Assembly: GCF_964355755.1 (NCBI RefSeq)
Contig: NC_092677.1
Span: forward strand, 1,991,001 to 2,051,000
Origin: Antedon mediterranea
Lineage: Eukaryota > Echinodermata > Crinoidea > Comatulida > Antedonidae
DNA: 60,000 bases
Direction: 5' to 3'
Every line of letters starts with the position of its first letter. The first letter of the stretch is position 1. Under the pieces are notes generated by a model. That model was not told the DNA's origin, made no database searches, and saw only the letters and a list, made by a program, of their open reading frames with translations. Made by a program: the position numbers and the translations under genes. Of this stretch, positions 1-12,490 are shown piece after piece.

Positions 1-1129
1 GTATGGTGACCAATCTAGGTCTCTGTAGAAACAGGAGACCAAAACGGTACCATAAACCTTCTCTCAAACAAGACTGGTATGCTTATTCAATTAATATACA
101 ACTAAACATAGAGAAACTTAAAAACCCCGTCCATTATAATACAACCAATAATATCATTAGTAACTATAAACTATCTGCTATATTTAATAAAAATATTTCG
201 CACCTTTATCTATAATTAATCAAGGTGTAAATTGATTTTTAAGGTGCATATTATAATTATTTTTAAAAAACAACCGTAAAATTATTATCTAAAATCTGGA
301 ATGATCATCATCAAGTATGGACTACCTACAGACTTAGACATACCAAAATATATGTTTATCCAATTACAGATGTATTTACAAATTATTATTTTTTTATCAA
401 TTTCATTCATATTTTTAAGAAAACAAGGCCATTTACAAATATTCAGATCTTTAAAATCTCCAAACTTGAATAAGTTTCTGGTAGTTTGATGATCAACATT
501 TATGATTCGTACAAAAGTTAAATATGAGTTTAAAAAAATGAAAATATTTATATATTATTTGAACAGTGCATGAATAGATAAAGAATATAAATAGCATGGG
601 GAAAGGGAGATGCGGATATATACAGTCTAAGCTTAAATACAGTACACTACATACTGAGTGAGGTACTTATGTTATATATAGTATTACTGAGTGGTCTGTG
701 TGTCCTAAATTAAATGCATTTAATTTAGATCAGTTAGCAAAAAAGTATTTTACAGACTTTTGAACTTAAAAACAAATCATGCACCAATACATTTATACTC
801 GTGGAGAAAAAAAGTTGGAAGAAAATATCACCAACTGTACAAAGGAGCATTATCTATCCATTTCCCACTGGCCAATCAGGCTCGTTCATCTGATGCACGT
901 TGACAGAAACGCTATGACATCTTGACCATGTACAACATATATATATTTCAGCAGTACTGTAAGAGATAAGAAAAAAATAAATTAAAATTGGAAGTTGTTC
1001 AACCATTATACCAATAAATAAGTGATTAAATAAATCAAATTCTACAATACACCATTCAACTGATGAATCAAATAGATCAAGGTGTACCCTGAATAGAGCG
1101 AGGCTCTACTGTACGTACCCACAACAACT
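1..1129. other. 3' flank of the TRIM-NHL gene, no gene supported
   Basis: AT-rich sequence downstream of the TRIM-NHL stop codon. Two short open frames at 3-215 and 301-489 have no recognisable domain and a composition like the surrounding DNA, so I do not call them. I could not identify a convincing polyadenylation signal for the TRIM gene here. The only ordered structure I see is a short perfect palindrome at 705-728. Confidence 0.6.
705..728. repeat. perfect 24-bp palindrome
   Basis: The half-site CTAAATTAAATG is followed directly by its exact reverse complement, with no spacer. It lies in AT-rich DNA and is not part of a larger inverted repeat that I can see. It may be a chance AT palindrome, or a symmetric binding site for a homodimeric factor. 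Confidence 0.8.
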
Positions 1130-4100
1130 TTACAGCCTAAATCCTTTGACACACTGGTCGGATCGATCAGCCACCAGCAGGACTGGAGAGGTTCCGAGGC
1201 CAGCCTTCAGCATTGTGAGACCACATGGCGACTTCATCTTGCTGTCTTCACCATTCACGCGGCAGATAAAGCGACCATCGCTGCTGTACATCAACACAGA
1301 TGTTGTGGCACTAACAAAGATGTTGTCGCTGTCGTCCATATAGACACCACGTGGGTTCAGAGCCTGACCGCCACTTGGCATGACCTATTATAAAAGAGAG
1401 GGTTTGAATGAGCGCATCCATACACATAAGGTAGTATCAAATATGATTTCTAAAGATATATCTATACAATTTCTATATAAATCTCTATATACACATATAA
1501 CAACTCTATTGAGAAGTATATCAGAATTCTATAGAATATATATAAAAGAAATTATAATTGTATAGAGAATAGAAACTCATTGTACTGTGAAGTAGGTTTC
1601 AAACCATATTTTAACCTTGCCCTGAGTTGTGTATCTTTGCTAATAACCTATATAATTAATACTGTATTTCTAAGTTTGAAAGAAATATCTGGAATTATGG
1701 TGCAAATTCCAGTTCTGTAGGCATAAATTTTTACAAGAGTTGATGGTTTGAAAGTGTATTGGAATAGTAAAAGAAAAATAAATAGGGGGAGGGGGGGGGA
1801 GGGCCTAAAAGTAGTGAAATTAAGTGCTAACTTGATTTGATGTCCTATCTTTTGCATTACAATTTGTGAAATTTTGAAGAAACCAGACTGACTGGCAATA
1901 TTAACAACTTCCTCACCTTAAATGCTTTAAGGAATCTGCCTTCAGCATCCAACAACTGGATTCTGCCATTTCCTTCATCAGCAACAGCCATGAAGTTCCT
2001 AGAAGATGTCGCAATAAACCAAGGATTGCTGAACTCTCCATCACCCTGACCACGTCGACCAACGGTCTTCAGGAGTTCACCTCCGTTGCCAAACAACTTG
2101 ATAGTCTGACCATCACCGACTGCGTATTTACCAGATTGGAACGAAGCCACGCCAAGAGGACGAGACAGATCACTGCTTCCAAATCTTAGCTTCAAACTAC
2201 GATCCATTCTGGTAACAAAGATTTGGTGGTTATTGTAGTCGGAACAGACAATCTCATTATTGGGAGTTGTCGCCAAACTGATTGGGCAGAATGGTTTCTC
2301 AAGACCTGCAAATGTAATTTGATCGTAGAACTTGCCAGCGATGTCTCTGATCAAGATTCGGTTGTTACCGTAATCCGCAATGGCATAGGTGTCATCCCAT
2401 GCTTTAGTGACATCATGTGGTTGTTTCATGTCTTGCGAGTAATTGACGGTAACCTCCCATCGGCTACGGACTTCAAATTCCATCGGTGAGTCTCTGGTTG
2501 ACTCGTCGAATAGCTTAGCATCTAGCCTGTATCGTCCAGGCGTATCTGGATTGAATGCAATACGGTAGTTACCGTCACCAGCATCAACTGAATCAACGAG
2601 AGCCACGCCTTTGGAACCAGGCCGGGTCAACTCTGCTACGACTGGGGCACCACCTTGTTTCACTTCTATTCCATCATGTCCTACGGAACGGACTACAAAG
2701 ACTTGCTCGGTTCCGATGAGCGGATAGGAACCGCTCGCCCTCTCCAGACGAGATTGGAAGGCAACAGCTGGTGTTGTCAGAACGTTTCCAAGCTTGAGCT
2801 TCACATTTTCATTGATGATTGACTTAAATCCGATGAAACTGTTTTCTTCTGGTTGACTCTTGAGTGGCACGTCGAGTTGCTCAATGATACGCTGTAAGGC
2901 GCTCTTCTTTGCAAACACTACATCACTGCGGTTTCCATATGTCAACAAGTGACCGGTCTTTTCATAAGTATCATGAAGACTGTGCATGACCTCGCCAAAA
3001 TTGTTAACTTGGCGACGTAGTATATCTTTCTTTGATTTTGACTTCATCTTCAATTCTCTGATCAGCTCTTCTTTGCGTTTGTCAATTGCTTCATGCATTC
3101 GTTCCGCATGTTCAACAATTTGATTTTCAACTCCTTTCTCTTCCTTCTCCAAGGTTTCGGCTACGGAACGTGTGCGTCCAGCAACCTCTTCAAAGGACTT
3201 CAACCGTTCGGCAAGTTTGTTGCGGAGGCTGTCGATCTCCATGGCTTGCTTTTCGTAGACATCAACAAGATTCATACGTTTGTGATCTTCGTGACCGCAT
3301 ACCGCACATTTCATGCAGATGGGTACTTCACATACGGTACAAAAGAACTCCAACTCGCATCTTGGATGGTATGGGCAACTCGTCGGTTGCATCATGATCT
3401 TTTCTCGATCGGAGAGACTGTTGTATTCCTTCAGAGATATGATGCGATGGGTTTTAGTTCCACGCATGCGTTTATGCATCTTGGAGCACTCTGGACACAG
3501 AGGACAAGGACAGTCAAGACACCTGTCGCTGGCATCTTTATCGCAGCCATCGCAGTTGGGTACGTCATCTTTTGCGGTTCCTCCTTGCTCCACAAATTCA
3601 GAAAGATTGTGGATAAAATGGCTGTCCTGGAGAAATATAATAAAATTTAAGAATAAATTTCACATTTAAAAAAATATGTGTCTTTATAAACAATAAGCAA
3701 TAATTTATTAACAACAAAATTAATTTTTTACCTATAATTTCACAAGAAATTAAAGAAAGTGTTAAATATTAAGATGTTTTAATTAATAACTTTACATACT
3801 ATACATTAAAAGAAAAGCAAACGATACAATGCCACACTCTCATATATAAACACAACAGATTAAAAAGTTGTTAATAGCAATGACTTACTAGTAGGCCATC
3901 AACACCATCTGTCGACAGAGGGCAGTCTTTACGACACTGTGGACAAATCAATCGACCATCACTCTTCTTGACATGCTGCTGGAGACATTCTCGGCAAAAG
4001 GCGTGTAGACATGGTAACGATTTTGGGTTCTTCATGCGATTACGACACATGGAACAGTAGAGGAGGTTCTCCACATGTTTTGACGAGTTCATGGTGGGAT

Positions 4101-4740
4101 TTGGTCTTGCTTGTCTACTGCTGGGAGCTTTACTATTCAGCCAAGGTTTCTGTTGAAGATAAAAATAAATACCTTTAAAAATAACATACATAATAATAAT
4201 AATTCATTCAAAAAGCTTAATGGATTTCTTTTGCTTATTCCTCTTCACTTTCTCCTGCAGAATAAATATACCACTGTATGTATCAATTATTAGTAAAAAT
4301 AGAAAATTGACAGAAACATGTTTTTTGTATAGCAAATCAATAAACATAAACACAGTAATAATTATACTAAACCTATTTTAATACCATAATGTATTAACTA
4401 TTATTGATTAAAATGGCATATCAATGTGTACATCTTCCCATCAACATATGTTAAACAATGTAAAATGATGCATCACAAAACACAAAATTTTAACCACCAC
4501 TATTACTTTACCCCTCTTTAATTAATAACCCCTCCGGTCCTGGTTCCCACTTTTTCCTAAGCTAAGAAACACGGCTGACTGTGCTCTTCGTGAAACAACA
4601 AGTGTCCCAGCAGTGAGAAAATGCTTAGTTCCCACCAGTTAACGCAGCCTAGCGTCCATCATCACCGTCCATCTATGAACGATGTTTTACCTTACGAGAG
4701 CTCAACTTACCTGCTTACTATACCTATGGTTTTGCTCCAT
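1130..4740 (-). CDS. TRIM-NHL protein (RING, two B-boxes, coiled coil, filamin, NHL repeats)
   Basis: Exons 4711-4740, 3889-4149, 1917-3626 and 1130-1384 all splice at GT/AG in phase 0 and give about 751 residues, close to the roughly 744 of vertebrate TRIM2/3. The C3HC4 RING is visible (C42, C45, C57, H59, C62, C65, C79, C82). Two B-boxes follow at about 122-157 and 181-212, then a charged coiled coil (220-330), a filamin-type Ig domain (about 370-470) and NHL beta-propeller repeats to the C-terminus, ending in a VADRSDQCVKGF strand. Two B-boxes with filamin and NHL is the TRIM71/LIN-41-type order. Proteins of this class are RING E3 ubiquitin ligases, and some bind RNA or cargo through the NHL propeller; here those functions are inferred from the family. 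The start chosen is an ATG at 4740 in a short exon with a strong CAG|GTAAGT donor. The alternative is M30 at 4092, inside the RING exon. It may belong to a lineage-specific TRIM expansion, so I assign no symbol. Confidence 0.9.
1784..1803 (+). repeat. G-rich run in last TRIM intron
   Basis: A run of G interrupted by single A residues, inside the 1385-1916 intron. It could form a G-quadruplex on the plus strand. The transcript of the minus-strand gene would carry the C-rich complement. The rest of that intron shows nothing else. Confidence 0.5.
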
Positions 4741-7240
4741 TGGCAAATAAAACGACACAAAATAGTACGAATAAACAGATAGTAGTACGAAATCGTTCCA
4801 AATAAATGGTAAAATACGCACCACAAAACAAGAGATGACCCAGTAAGCTAAAACAATAGAAAAACGCTCCAGTCAGCTCGTTCATTCGTTGGGAAAGGTG
4901 GGAGATAAACAACGCCTACCAAATACCTAACTGATGACATCATCAATGAGTCCAACCATGTAGTAGATTTGAACAATATTTATTCATTACTCACGTTTTA
5001 CAAATGTGTTTACATTCATAATTACTAAGGTGGATCCCATTCTTCTTTGTTATATTTATAAATAAACACTCATATTTTGCTGGGATTTTGTTTATTAACA
5101 ATTTAAGAGGAAAGAAGTTAATATTGCAGTCTTTTTCTTGAGTGGAATATACCGGAAATACTTCCCGATGGTTACTCATAACGCACGCGACGCGGTACGC
5201 TTGTGGTTTTGGGTCATTGGGTCATGTGTACAAATAAACAATCGAAATGTAAATAATGTTTTATTTTAAATAACGCGTAAAATCAGACCTATTTATAGTA
5301 AAATAATATGCATGAACAGGGCATGGTTACTTTAACCTTCGTAGTAAATTTCTCTTTATTAATCATGCTTATCGTATCCAAGGCCGGGATATCCAATATA
5401 GTCTGTACCTTGGATGAAATAGAACCAACACGGTACAGTACAAGCTATATATATTCAGCTCCGATAACCGAACTATAAACAAACACGGTTATTTACAAAA
5501 CAAACAACTGGGCTAAAATATCATCTGTTTATTATACCTGTAGTATATTGTATATTGCATTGAATTTAGGCCTATAGATTTGTATAACGCAATATGAATA
5601 ATGTTTATTTATTACAGTAGTATAATAGGCCTACTTGGTGTCCGATATCGTTGTAATTAATCCCAAAGGCTTTCCTATCCGGATGTAATCTAAAGTTTAT
5701 GACGATGACGAAGCTAATCGATCCAATATTTATTTTACATTCATTAACGTTGTACAATCTATAGATAGATAAGAATGTAATAGAGAGTTGTATCATGGAG
5801 CTATATTTTTTTTATATATGTGAACTTTATTCAATCAATCGTACATTTGTTATAATGGTAACCACAATAAGATATAATATTACAGTAGATTTTTACAAAA
5901 AAACAAGACCAATATAAATATTAATTATAAAATATATACAATGATTATTTACAGTAATGATAATAATAAAAATTAATTGTTTATATTGAATATTATTGGA
6001 AACAGAAGTTGAATAATAAAATACTGGAAAGTTTAATTAGAGGTTTACATATTATGTTGATTCAGTTTATGCATTTATTCTTTATTTCGGATATTCATTC
6101 ATAACCATCTAAAAGCCTGCCCTCTAACTCTATATAAATAAGACAATCGAAAATAATCCATTCTTGATTTACTAGGCATAGAAAATCATTCCATTTGCAT
6201 GTTCAGGCCAACAGCAAGGTTTTTAACATTAGGCCAATGCGGTAGTATTATTATGTTTATAATCATGAACAAATATGCTATATATACAAATACAATATCG
6301 TATCTCTCCTGTGGTTTATACTAAAATGGGTGGATTCTTTAAGACGCGCACAGAGCAGCAATCTTTATAGCCTATAATGTGCATATCGTCGATTCTTTTA
6401 GGCGCGTATAATACAGAGTATAAAGATCAACATCATCAATAGTATTACAATCCATGTCATTATGTGTACATATATTTGACAATGGACTGTTAATGCTAAA
6501 CAGTATAATTATGTTATATATCAATAAACTCATCATACAATATCACATAACTGCATAAGTGAAAGTTTTATTCTAATGACTTCTCTACAAAATAAAAAGC
6601 ATGGTTGGTGCACGGCCATTAGTCGCCACACACTTGTAGAGTTAATACGATAGAGACCACGCCCGTCTTTCATAAAAGCAATAACAATTATTCGATTAAA
6701 TTATGACTCACCGACATTGATAATGACATTGTATCCAAATTGTGTATATAATGGTTTTAAATATTCCTTAGAAAAACGCTATAAAATACGCGTATTCACT
6801 GATCGCGTCTTGTGTATCTAGCGATCTCTCTTGCACTCAATACAATGCAACTATCGCCTTAGGCACTGCGATCCAATATGATAATTTTAACAATCAATAC
6901 GTAACACACTTATGCGTGATAAGTAAAGAGGTTTCGGTAAATAAGGTGAAATAATTCTAATATAAATAAGAAAATAACTCGAAATAAATGAACCAGCAAA
7001 TAATAATAAAATAACAGGAACTATCGTGTACTGTACAACACTATGCCTCGATATAACCCGGAAGTTTGGCTAAAATGAATCATTATTTAGGAATTTACTT
7101 TGGTACTATTGGTCAATAAATTACAAGTTCGCGTGTTTGTACTACAGAGTATTTCATTTTGCACACGAGCCGTCGTTACCCAGCAGTGAGCGCGTACGCA
7201 ATAAAAACCAATCAGTGGAGTGGAGTCACAGTGCTTAGCA
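4741..7240. other. intergenic, upstream of the TRIM gene
   Basis: AT-rich DNA between the TRIM start exon and a GC-richer patch near 7.15 kb. The TRIM promoter should lie just above 4740, but no TATA box or initiator stands out. Short open frames at 4991-5179 and 5605-5796 have no domain and I do not call them. An AATAAA on the minus strand at 5826-5831 may mark the 3' end of an unrecognised minus-strand transcript. Confidence 0.5.
5826..5831 (-). terminator. possible polyadenylation signal (AATAAA, minus)
   Basis: The minus strand reads AATAAAG here, followed within about 20 bases by a T-rich tract. It could close the acidic-protein gene, whose 3' exons are missing from my model. AATAAA is common by chance in DNA this AT-rich. 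Confidence 0.2.
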
Positions 7241-7244
7241 ACGA

Positions 7245-7349
7245 ATGGCGGCGTTCATCGAAGGCAGGAAAGGACACGCTATGTACAATGTGTATACGTA
7301 CCTAGTCAATAGTAACTTTATATCTGGACCTATTGTGGTGTATGTATGA
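7245..7349 (+). CDS. candidate first exon of an unknown plus-strand gene
   Basis: An ATG in good context (ACGAATGGCG) opens MAAFIEGRKGHAMYN, then runs into AT-rich sequence and stops at 7349. The patch 7140-7300 is distinctly GC/CpG-richer than its surroundings and carries an ACCAATCAG (CCAAT-like) box about 35 bp upstream of the ATG, as a promoter with a first coding exon would. No strong splice donor follows and I found no second exon, so this may be chance. I do not recognise the peptide. Confidence 0.2.
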   Translation: MAAFIEGRKGHAMYNVYTYLVNSNFISGPIVVYV

Positions 7350-9192
7350 AATAGTACATCCCTATATAATTATGTAGTTTTCTACCCGAACTTTTATCTA
7401 TAAATAATTTATTTTTTAAAGGAAAAGTTCATTTGGAATCATGGCGTCCAGGGGGCGCTATTTATAATCAGACTATCAGTTGCGAAGTGGATCGACTGTT
7501 CAACTGAATGCACTTTACTCACTACTAAACAACAAGCACGTATCTCTTCAAACCTGATTTACAACTACAGAATAAAATGTCCCAATGCAGCCATTAAAGT
7601 CCATCATATCCACGTACTATAGCGACCCATTCAACAACAATGCTTTGTTATTATATTCATAAAAAAGTCATGCCCTGTGCTTATTGTCTTTTTCTCATGG
7701 GGTTCTTGTTTACCGACTCCACAACTTGTTTTTCATTTCATGCAGATATTCCAAGCATACGATAAGGGCAATACACTAAGTACTTTATACCTTTAATCTA
7801 AGTAAGTCATCTATTGGTCGGTCAGCCAGTTCTATCAACGAATTACTGTGTAAAAAAGCCTGTAATTCATTTTATTTTTTCTATTTAAAAGCAATCATAC
7901 CGGTACACAAATTAATAAAGAGAAAAGTGAGGATGGGCAGTTAAGACGATTTGATAAAATTTAAATAATTATCGCGATATACTATCCTAAGGTACCTCTG
8001 TACTGAGAAATACGAAACATTACATTAAAGACATCATCCAAAAATACTCATGTACCCTGAGATTAGGCTTTGGAACATGAACATGGATGATCGGAATGTA
8101 ATTTGTAATGGTAGCGAGGTTAGTTCCCGCTGAGAGAGGACGCTTAGCTCACATTTCATACCCACATGCGTATGGATCCATCCAATGAAAATGCTTATAT
8201 GAATCAATATTTCTATTATTACACGATATGTTAGGTGCCTAGATAGATGATGAATGTTTAGCACTCATGCGATCGAAATCATCTTGAAGTATATAGCGAC
8301 GATGTTGTTAATGGCGCGCGCACAGACGAATCCAGTTAAATAGGGAGAGGGGTGGGGTCGCGAAATGTTGCAACGAAAATGTCAAAGAAAAACAAATATA
8401 TATTTCATTGTACAACTTTTCGGCCCAAGGCTCTTATTTCAAAATCTTGGATCCGTCACTGACACAATGAAATGACCTATAGACGTATTACAGGCACCAT
8501 ACTATATCTAATCATTTTTATCGAACAAGCAATAATAGTTTTTACATAGATAAATAAATTGTAGTAGACCTACTCACCACCGGGATAATTTAGAACTAGA
8601 AATCGAATGGATCGAATATCAAGCTGTCCCATTTAAGACTACCGTACTGAATGAAATCAGGTAAAATCTAGATCAGGCGATTTTATATACTTGTGGATCA
8701 TAAAAAAATACCTAGCTCTTTATGATCATAATTTGACAGAGTATAAAAGAACGACTTAAGTTAGACTCTACCATTTAGACAGACTAATCCTCACAACCAT
8801 TGGTTCCAAGCAATGACTTAATGACCTATGTGTGTCAATGCTTTTAAATACAAATCTGACACACTTTAATTTATAGAATATATCATGCTTATTATTCGTT
8901 TTAATGGTTTTAAATCCACAAGCAAGCACTTTTTTTCATTCCATAAAAGTAATATGATATCAACAAAACAATGATTTAGACAAGGACAAGATATAAATAC
9001 GTAATCTTCTCACTTAAAAGACTCCGACGGAAGTTCTTTAAGAATTGGTTCGGGTCACAGCTTCTAAACAATTGTCTATACGTGCAAATACATAATTTAT
9101 AATATAGGTATTACGTTAATATAGCTGTATGATCCATTGTCAAGCAAGAGTGTTTGTTGTTCCATTAATAGAATTACTGTACCAACTGTACT
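7350..9192. other. intergenic, nothing recognised
   Basis: AT-rich DNA with no domain-bearing open frame on either strand. A minus-strand open frame at 8034-8264 has no family resemblance. A short GC-rich patch near 8310-8355 (GGCGCGCGCAC, then a G-rich run) has no associated coding signal. Confidence 0.5.
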
Positions 9193-9195
9193 TTA

Positions 9196-9374
9196 AGCGT
9201 GGTTCCCACTAGAACGTAACGCAAGGACCTAAACGCAACGCAAGCGTTTTAACCAATGACAAGCGAAGTTATAGACAGTTAGCAATCACAAGCGAATAAG
9301 CCATCGCTTGTGATTGGTCAATTCACTTGCGTTGCGTTACGTCATTGCGTTACGTCGCTAGTGGGAACCACGCT
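9196..9374. mobile_element. MITE, PIF/Harbinger-like (TTA duplication)
   Basis: A 179-bp palindromic element whose ends begin AGCGTGGTTCCCACTAG and mirror each other for about 50 bp, including CGTAACGCAA and CGCTTGTGATTGG-type inner blocks. It is flanked by TTA at 9193-9195 and 9375-9377. A three-base TWA duplication is the PIF/Harbinger habit. Related copies lie at about 12368-12490, 13441-13507 and 22484-22752, and a decayed one at about 9420-9620. There is no coding capacity. Confidence 0.75.
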
Positions 9375-10707
9375 TTAGAAAAGACAGAAATATATGGGGT
9401 CTGCTTCCAAATTGAAATGTGGTCCTCTCAAATATGGTCCTCGCGTACGGTACCGATATCTTGTACTCAAGACCAAGGACGTATAATACGCGCAACACAA
9501 AAATAATTTGACCAATTCATCATCAAACGCGAACATGATAATCTGTTGATTATTGCGATTGGTCAACCTATCTGCGATGCGCGCATGTGGTCCTTGCGTT
9601 ACGTTACTAGTAGATCTAGTCAAAGAAAATGGATGCTCGTTCGGTTTCAACCATTCAAACGAGATTTATATTGTATTTTACCTAATCAATTTTAAAATTG
9701 ACTATCAATATTTTATCCAGCATGTCCATCATACAAAATGTCCAATATTCAATTTTTTTTTACACATTATTAGTATTTTTAACGTATTTTATTTTATATT
9801 ATGGCCTACTTTACTGTGGCCTCTGTGTGACTCTCCATTAATTCCTGTAATAAATTGGCGAGCCCTGGTAGGCAAACAATACTACCAAACAAACGTGAAT
9901 AGTTCAGTATTGTTCGTTTTTCTTTTTATTGAGTTGAGTAGAGCGTCTTTTGAAAATCGCCTATTGTGGCCGTAATGGTTGACAAAACATAAATTCAGTA
10001 GAAAAGGTTTGAAAAATAGCATGACCGAGTACAGGCATGCTTGAATAAACAACCGCATGAAAAGAACGAAGGAAAAATTCATTCATGGTATTTTTATGAT
10101 GTGGGCCTAGTGTATGATTCAAGCCCCGTTTCTTCTAGAAGCAAACACTGTGTTTGAACAGAGCCTCACTATATTAATCATTAGTATTATTGGTATTACA
10201 AATCTAACGTCTTTTCCGCATAGTCATGATTTCAAAGCATATCGGCATATACTATATCCCATAATACATTCAAATAATAAGTAACGGAAAAGTAGCAAAC
10301 ACATTCTTCTGGTGTGAAAGGGGAGTGGCATCTCAAAAGTTTCACTGGTATTACAATAAAAACATGCGCTTTAAATGTATAGATCCAATGTTGTGCATTA
10401 TTTATAGGCCCTAAATTATTAATTACTGGAAGCGGAGATCCCTGGAAGCTTCTCACTGTACAAATACAAACTATTTAATCTCAATAATGATGACCAGGCG
10501 AGTCCACATACTGTAGTTTTGACCTAAATAATACCATCCCATTGGTATACGGTAAAATAAAATTGAGTCCACGCAGCGATAAATGTCAAATTACGAATGA
10601 AGTTACTGGACAGCCGGTGTGCATGTTTTGGCCTATCCAATGTTCTATACATTTTGTTTTTGAACAAAATCAGAGATAATGCGATTTAATACACAATATT
10701 TCGACTG

Positions 10708-10749
<42 letters not shown>
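10708..10749 (+). repeat. (TAA)n microsatellite
   Basis: Fourteen near-perfect ATA/TAA triplets in a row. The flanks are ordinary AT-rich intergenic sequence. Confidence 0.9.
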
Positions 10750-10750
<1 letters not shown>

Positions 10751-11499
10751 AGTAAATCACAAGTCAATGTATATTTCTTTTTCGAGCAAGATTATAATTG
10801 GGTACAAGTTAAGATCGTCGACAAAAAGTGGCCGTTTTCTTCTGGACTATTTATTGATGTAATTTGCATTACATTTGTTTTTAAATATTTCTTCTATTAC
10901 CTTTTGCTATATTGTATAAAATTGTCAGTTATGACTACGTCAGTTAATTACGATAACTCGGGCTGGACACGTATGGCATGGACCTAGTGAAATAAACCTT
11001 TGAGCATAAACACACCAAAATGTTACCAGAAAATTAAGAACAATCAATATTTTGCTACCCTTTTTTAAATATCCTAATAAATTGAGGAGAGGGGCGAATT
11101 ACCGATGTTAACAAATCTCCGGAATGCGGGTGCAATTCTCACGATCAAGGCCGATAAAAAAAACAATTTTCATATCTTTATAAACCGTTTGAAAGCAATG
11201 ATAACTATGATAACCTATTAAGTGGTGCTTAACGAGGTCATGATTGGTATGACAATTTGTTAAGAATTTCCCCCAAAACAATGTACAGTACTGTACTGTA
11301 CTATCCCTGCGAAACGAAGCTGTTAGGCCTACTACCAATTCAACGCAATTAGTACCATTGAAATATAACACTGCCTACGGTAATGAGTCACTAATGCTAA
11401 CTACATATGGAATCTAATTTAGAACACAACAAATTGATAACATACCTTCAACCAAATATGACAAGAAACTTTCCCTAAATAATTTTGTTTTCGATTCCG

Positions 11500-11790
11500 G
11501 GTTCGAATTAGCCGGGTAGCAAAACTGAACCGCTGTCTACTTGAGCTGCAGCTCTGGTGGTATGTGTCACGGTAGCTGCTGCTAAACTAAAAGCGTCCCC
11601 TTTTACGGGGATACCAAGCCTATCGCGATGAGTCAAGTGCACTTGCATGTTGCTGCCGGACTGCCACCACCAGACGGTATTGTGTCCGCCAGGTAAGCGA
11701 TTGTACACACTGCCCTCAACCACCACAAGAAAGAATTATGTTAAAAGATGGATGGATTATGAAGGGACCTCATGAAGGGCGGCAATGAAC
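11500..11790. repeat. GC-richer repeat-like block
   Basis: A block clearly richer in GC than its neighbours. It begins with a B-box-like GGGTTCGAATTAG near 11499-11511 and leads into the ribozyme-like motif at 11815. It looks like the body of a short retroelement, but I cannot assign a family. The minus-strand open frame of 72 residues inside it has no domain. Confidence 0.3.
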
Positions 11791-11814
11791 AACTTAAATA
11801 CAATATCACTTGCA

Positions 11815-11841
11815 CTGATGAAGGGCTAGTGTTGCCCGAAA
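11815..11841 (+). ncRNA. hammerhead-ribozyme-like core
   Basis: CTGATGA (11815-11821), then a GGGC/GCCC hairpin (11823-11826 with 11834-11837), then GAAA (11838-11841). A short AGC-TCT-GCT hairpin and TAA follow. This is the box order of a type I hammerhead with a very short stem III, known from Penelope-like elements and retrozymes. One extra A between CTGATGA and stem II, and poor pairing in stem I, make activity doubtful. Confidence 0.3.
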
Positions 11842-11967
11842 GCTCTGCTAACTTTTCTGGCTGTTTACTTTATCGTTTTGATTTAGCTTTTCGCTTTTTA
11901 TTTTTGTATCTCCATTGAGATCCAGCCACTGATACCCACAGCATTTTTTTCAGTAATTTGCCTTTGG

Positions 11968-11969
<2 letters not shown>

Positions 11970-12051
<82 letters not shown>
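11970..12051. repeat. (TA)n microsatellite
   Basis: About 41 uninterrupted TA dinucleotides. It follows the ribozyme-like region by about 130 bp. The Ile/Tyr-repeat open frame on the minus strand is only a reading of this tract. Confidence 0.95.
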
Positions 12052-12055
<4 letters not shown>

Positions 12056-12367
12056 TACTGTATAACTTTCTCTATCACTAATAAACCTTAAAAGTATAAT
12101 ATTTATCACCTGTAAAATCGTGGAAGCCTTATGGATCAAAATCTATGTTTAAATATTGAAATAGTGTATCTATATAATAAAAAGTCCTTCCTAGTGTGAA
12201 CCCATCTCATCTATCAAAGGCAAAGATGACCATCATTCTACACTTCTTATTCGTTATGCAAAGAAACCCAATCAATCAATCGTTCGATTTATATAGCAAC
12301 AATTTATCCAACAATAAAAAAATAAAAACAAAAACAAAAAATTGGCATGAAACACCAAAGGGCGAAA

Positions 12368-12490
12368 CAACGCAAGGACGTAACGCAACGCAAACAAGTT
12401 GGCGACAGCCGAATAAATCCATCGCTTGTGATTGGTCGAAACCCTTATGTTGCGTTACGTTTTTATTGCGTCTCTAGTGGGAACCAAGCA
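12368..12490. mobile_element. decayed copy of the TWA MITE
   Basis: It contains ACGCAAGGACGTAACGCAACGC, split by divergence, and ends in TAGTGGGAACCAAGCA followed by TTA. The right end matches the 9196-9374 element well; the left terminus has decayed, so the boundary is approximate. Confidence 0.55.

Noticed and set aside
3-489. Two short plus-strand frames at the window start
   Set aside because: No domain, AT-driven composition, and no supporting splice or start signals.
3086-3669. Long plus-strand frames of 103-185 codons opposite the TRIM exon
   Set aside because: They are antisense shadows of the RING/B-box exon. The minus strand has the domain motifs and splice sites.
11870-12139. Minus-strand frame with a long Tyr-Ile repeat
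   Set aside because: It is the (TA)n microsatellite in translation.
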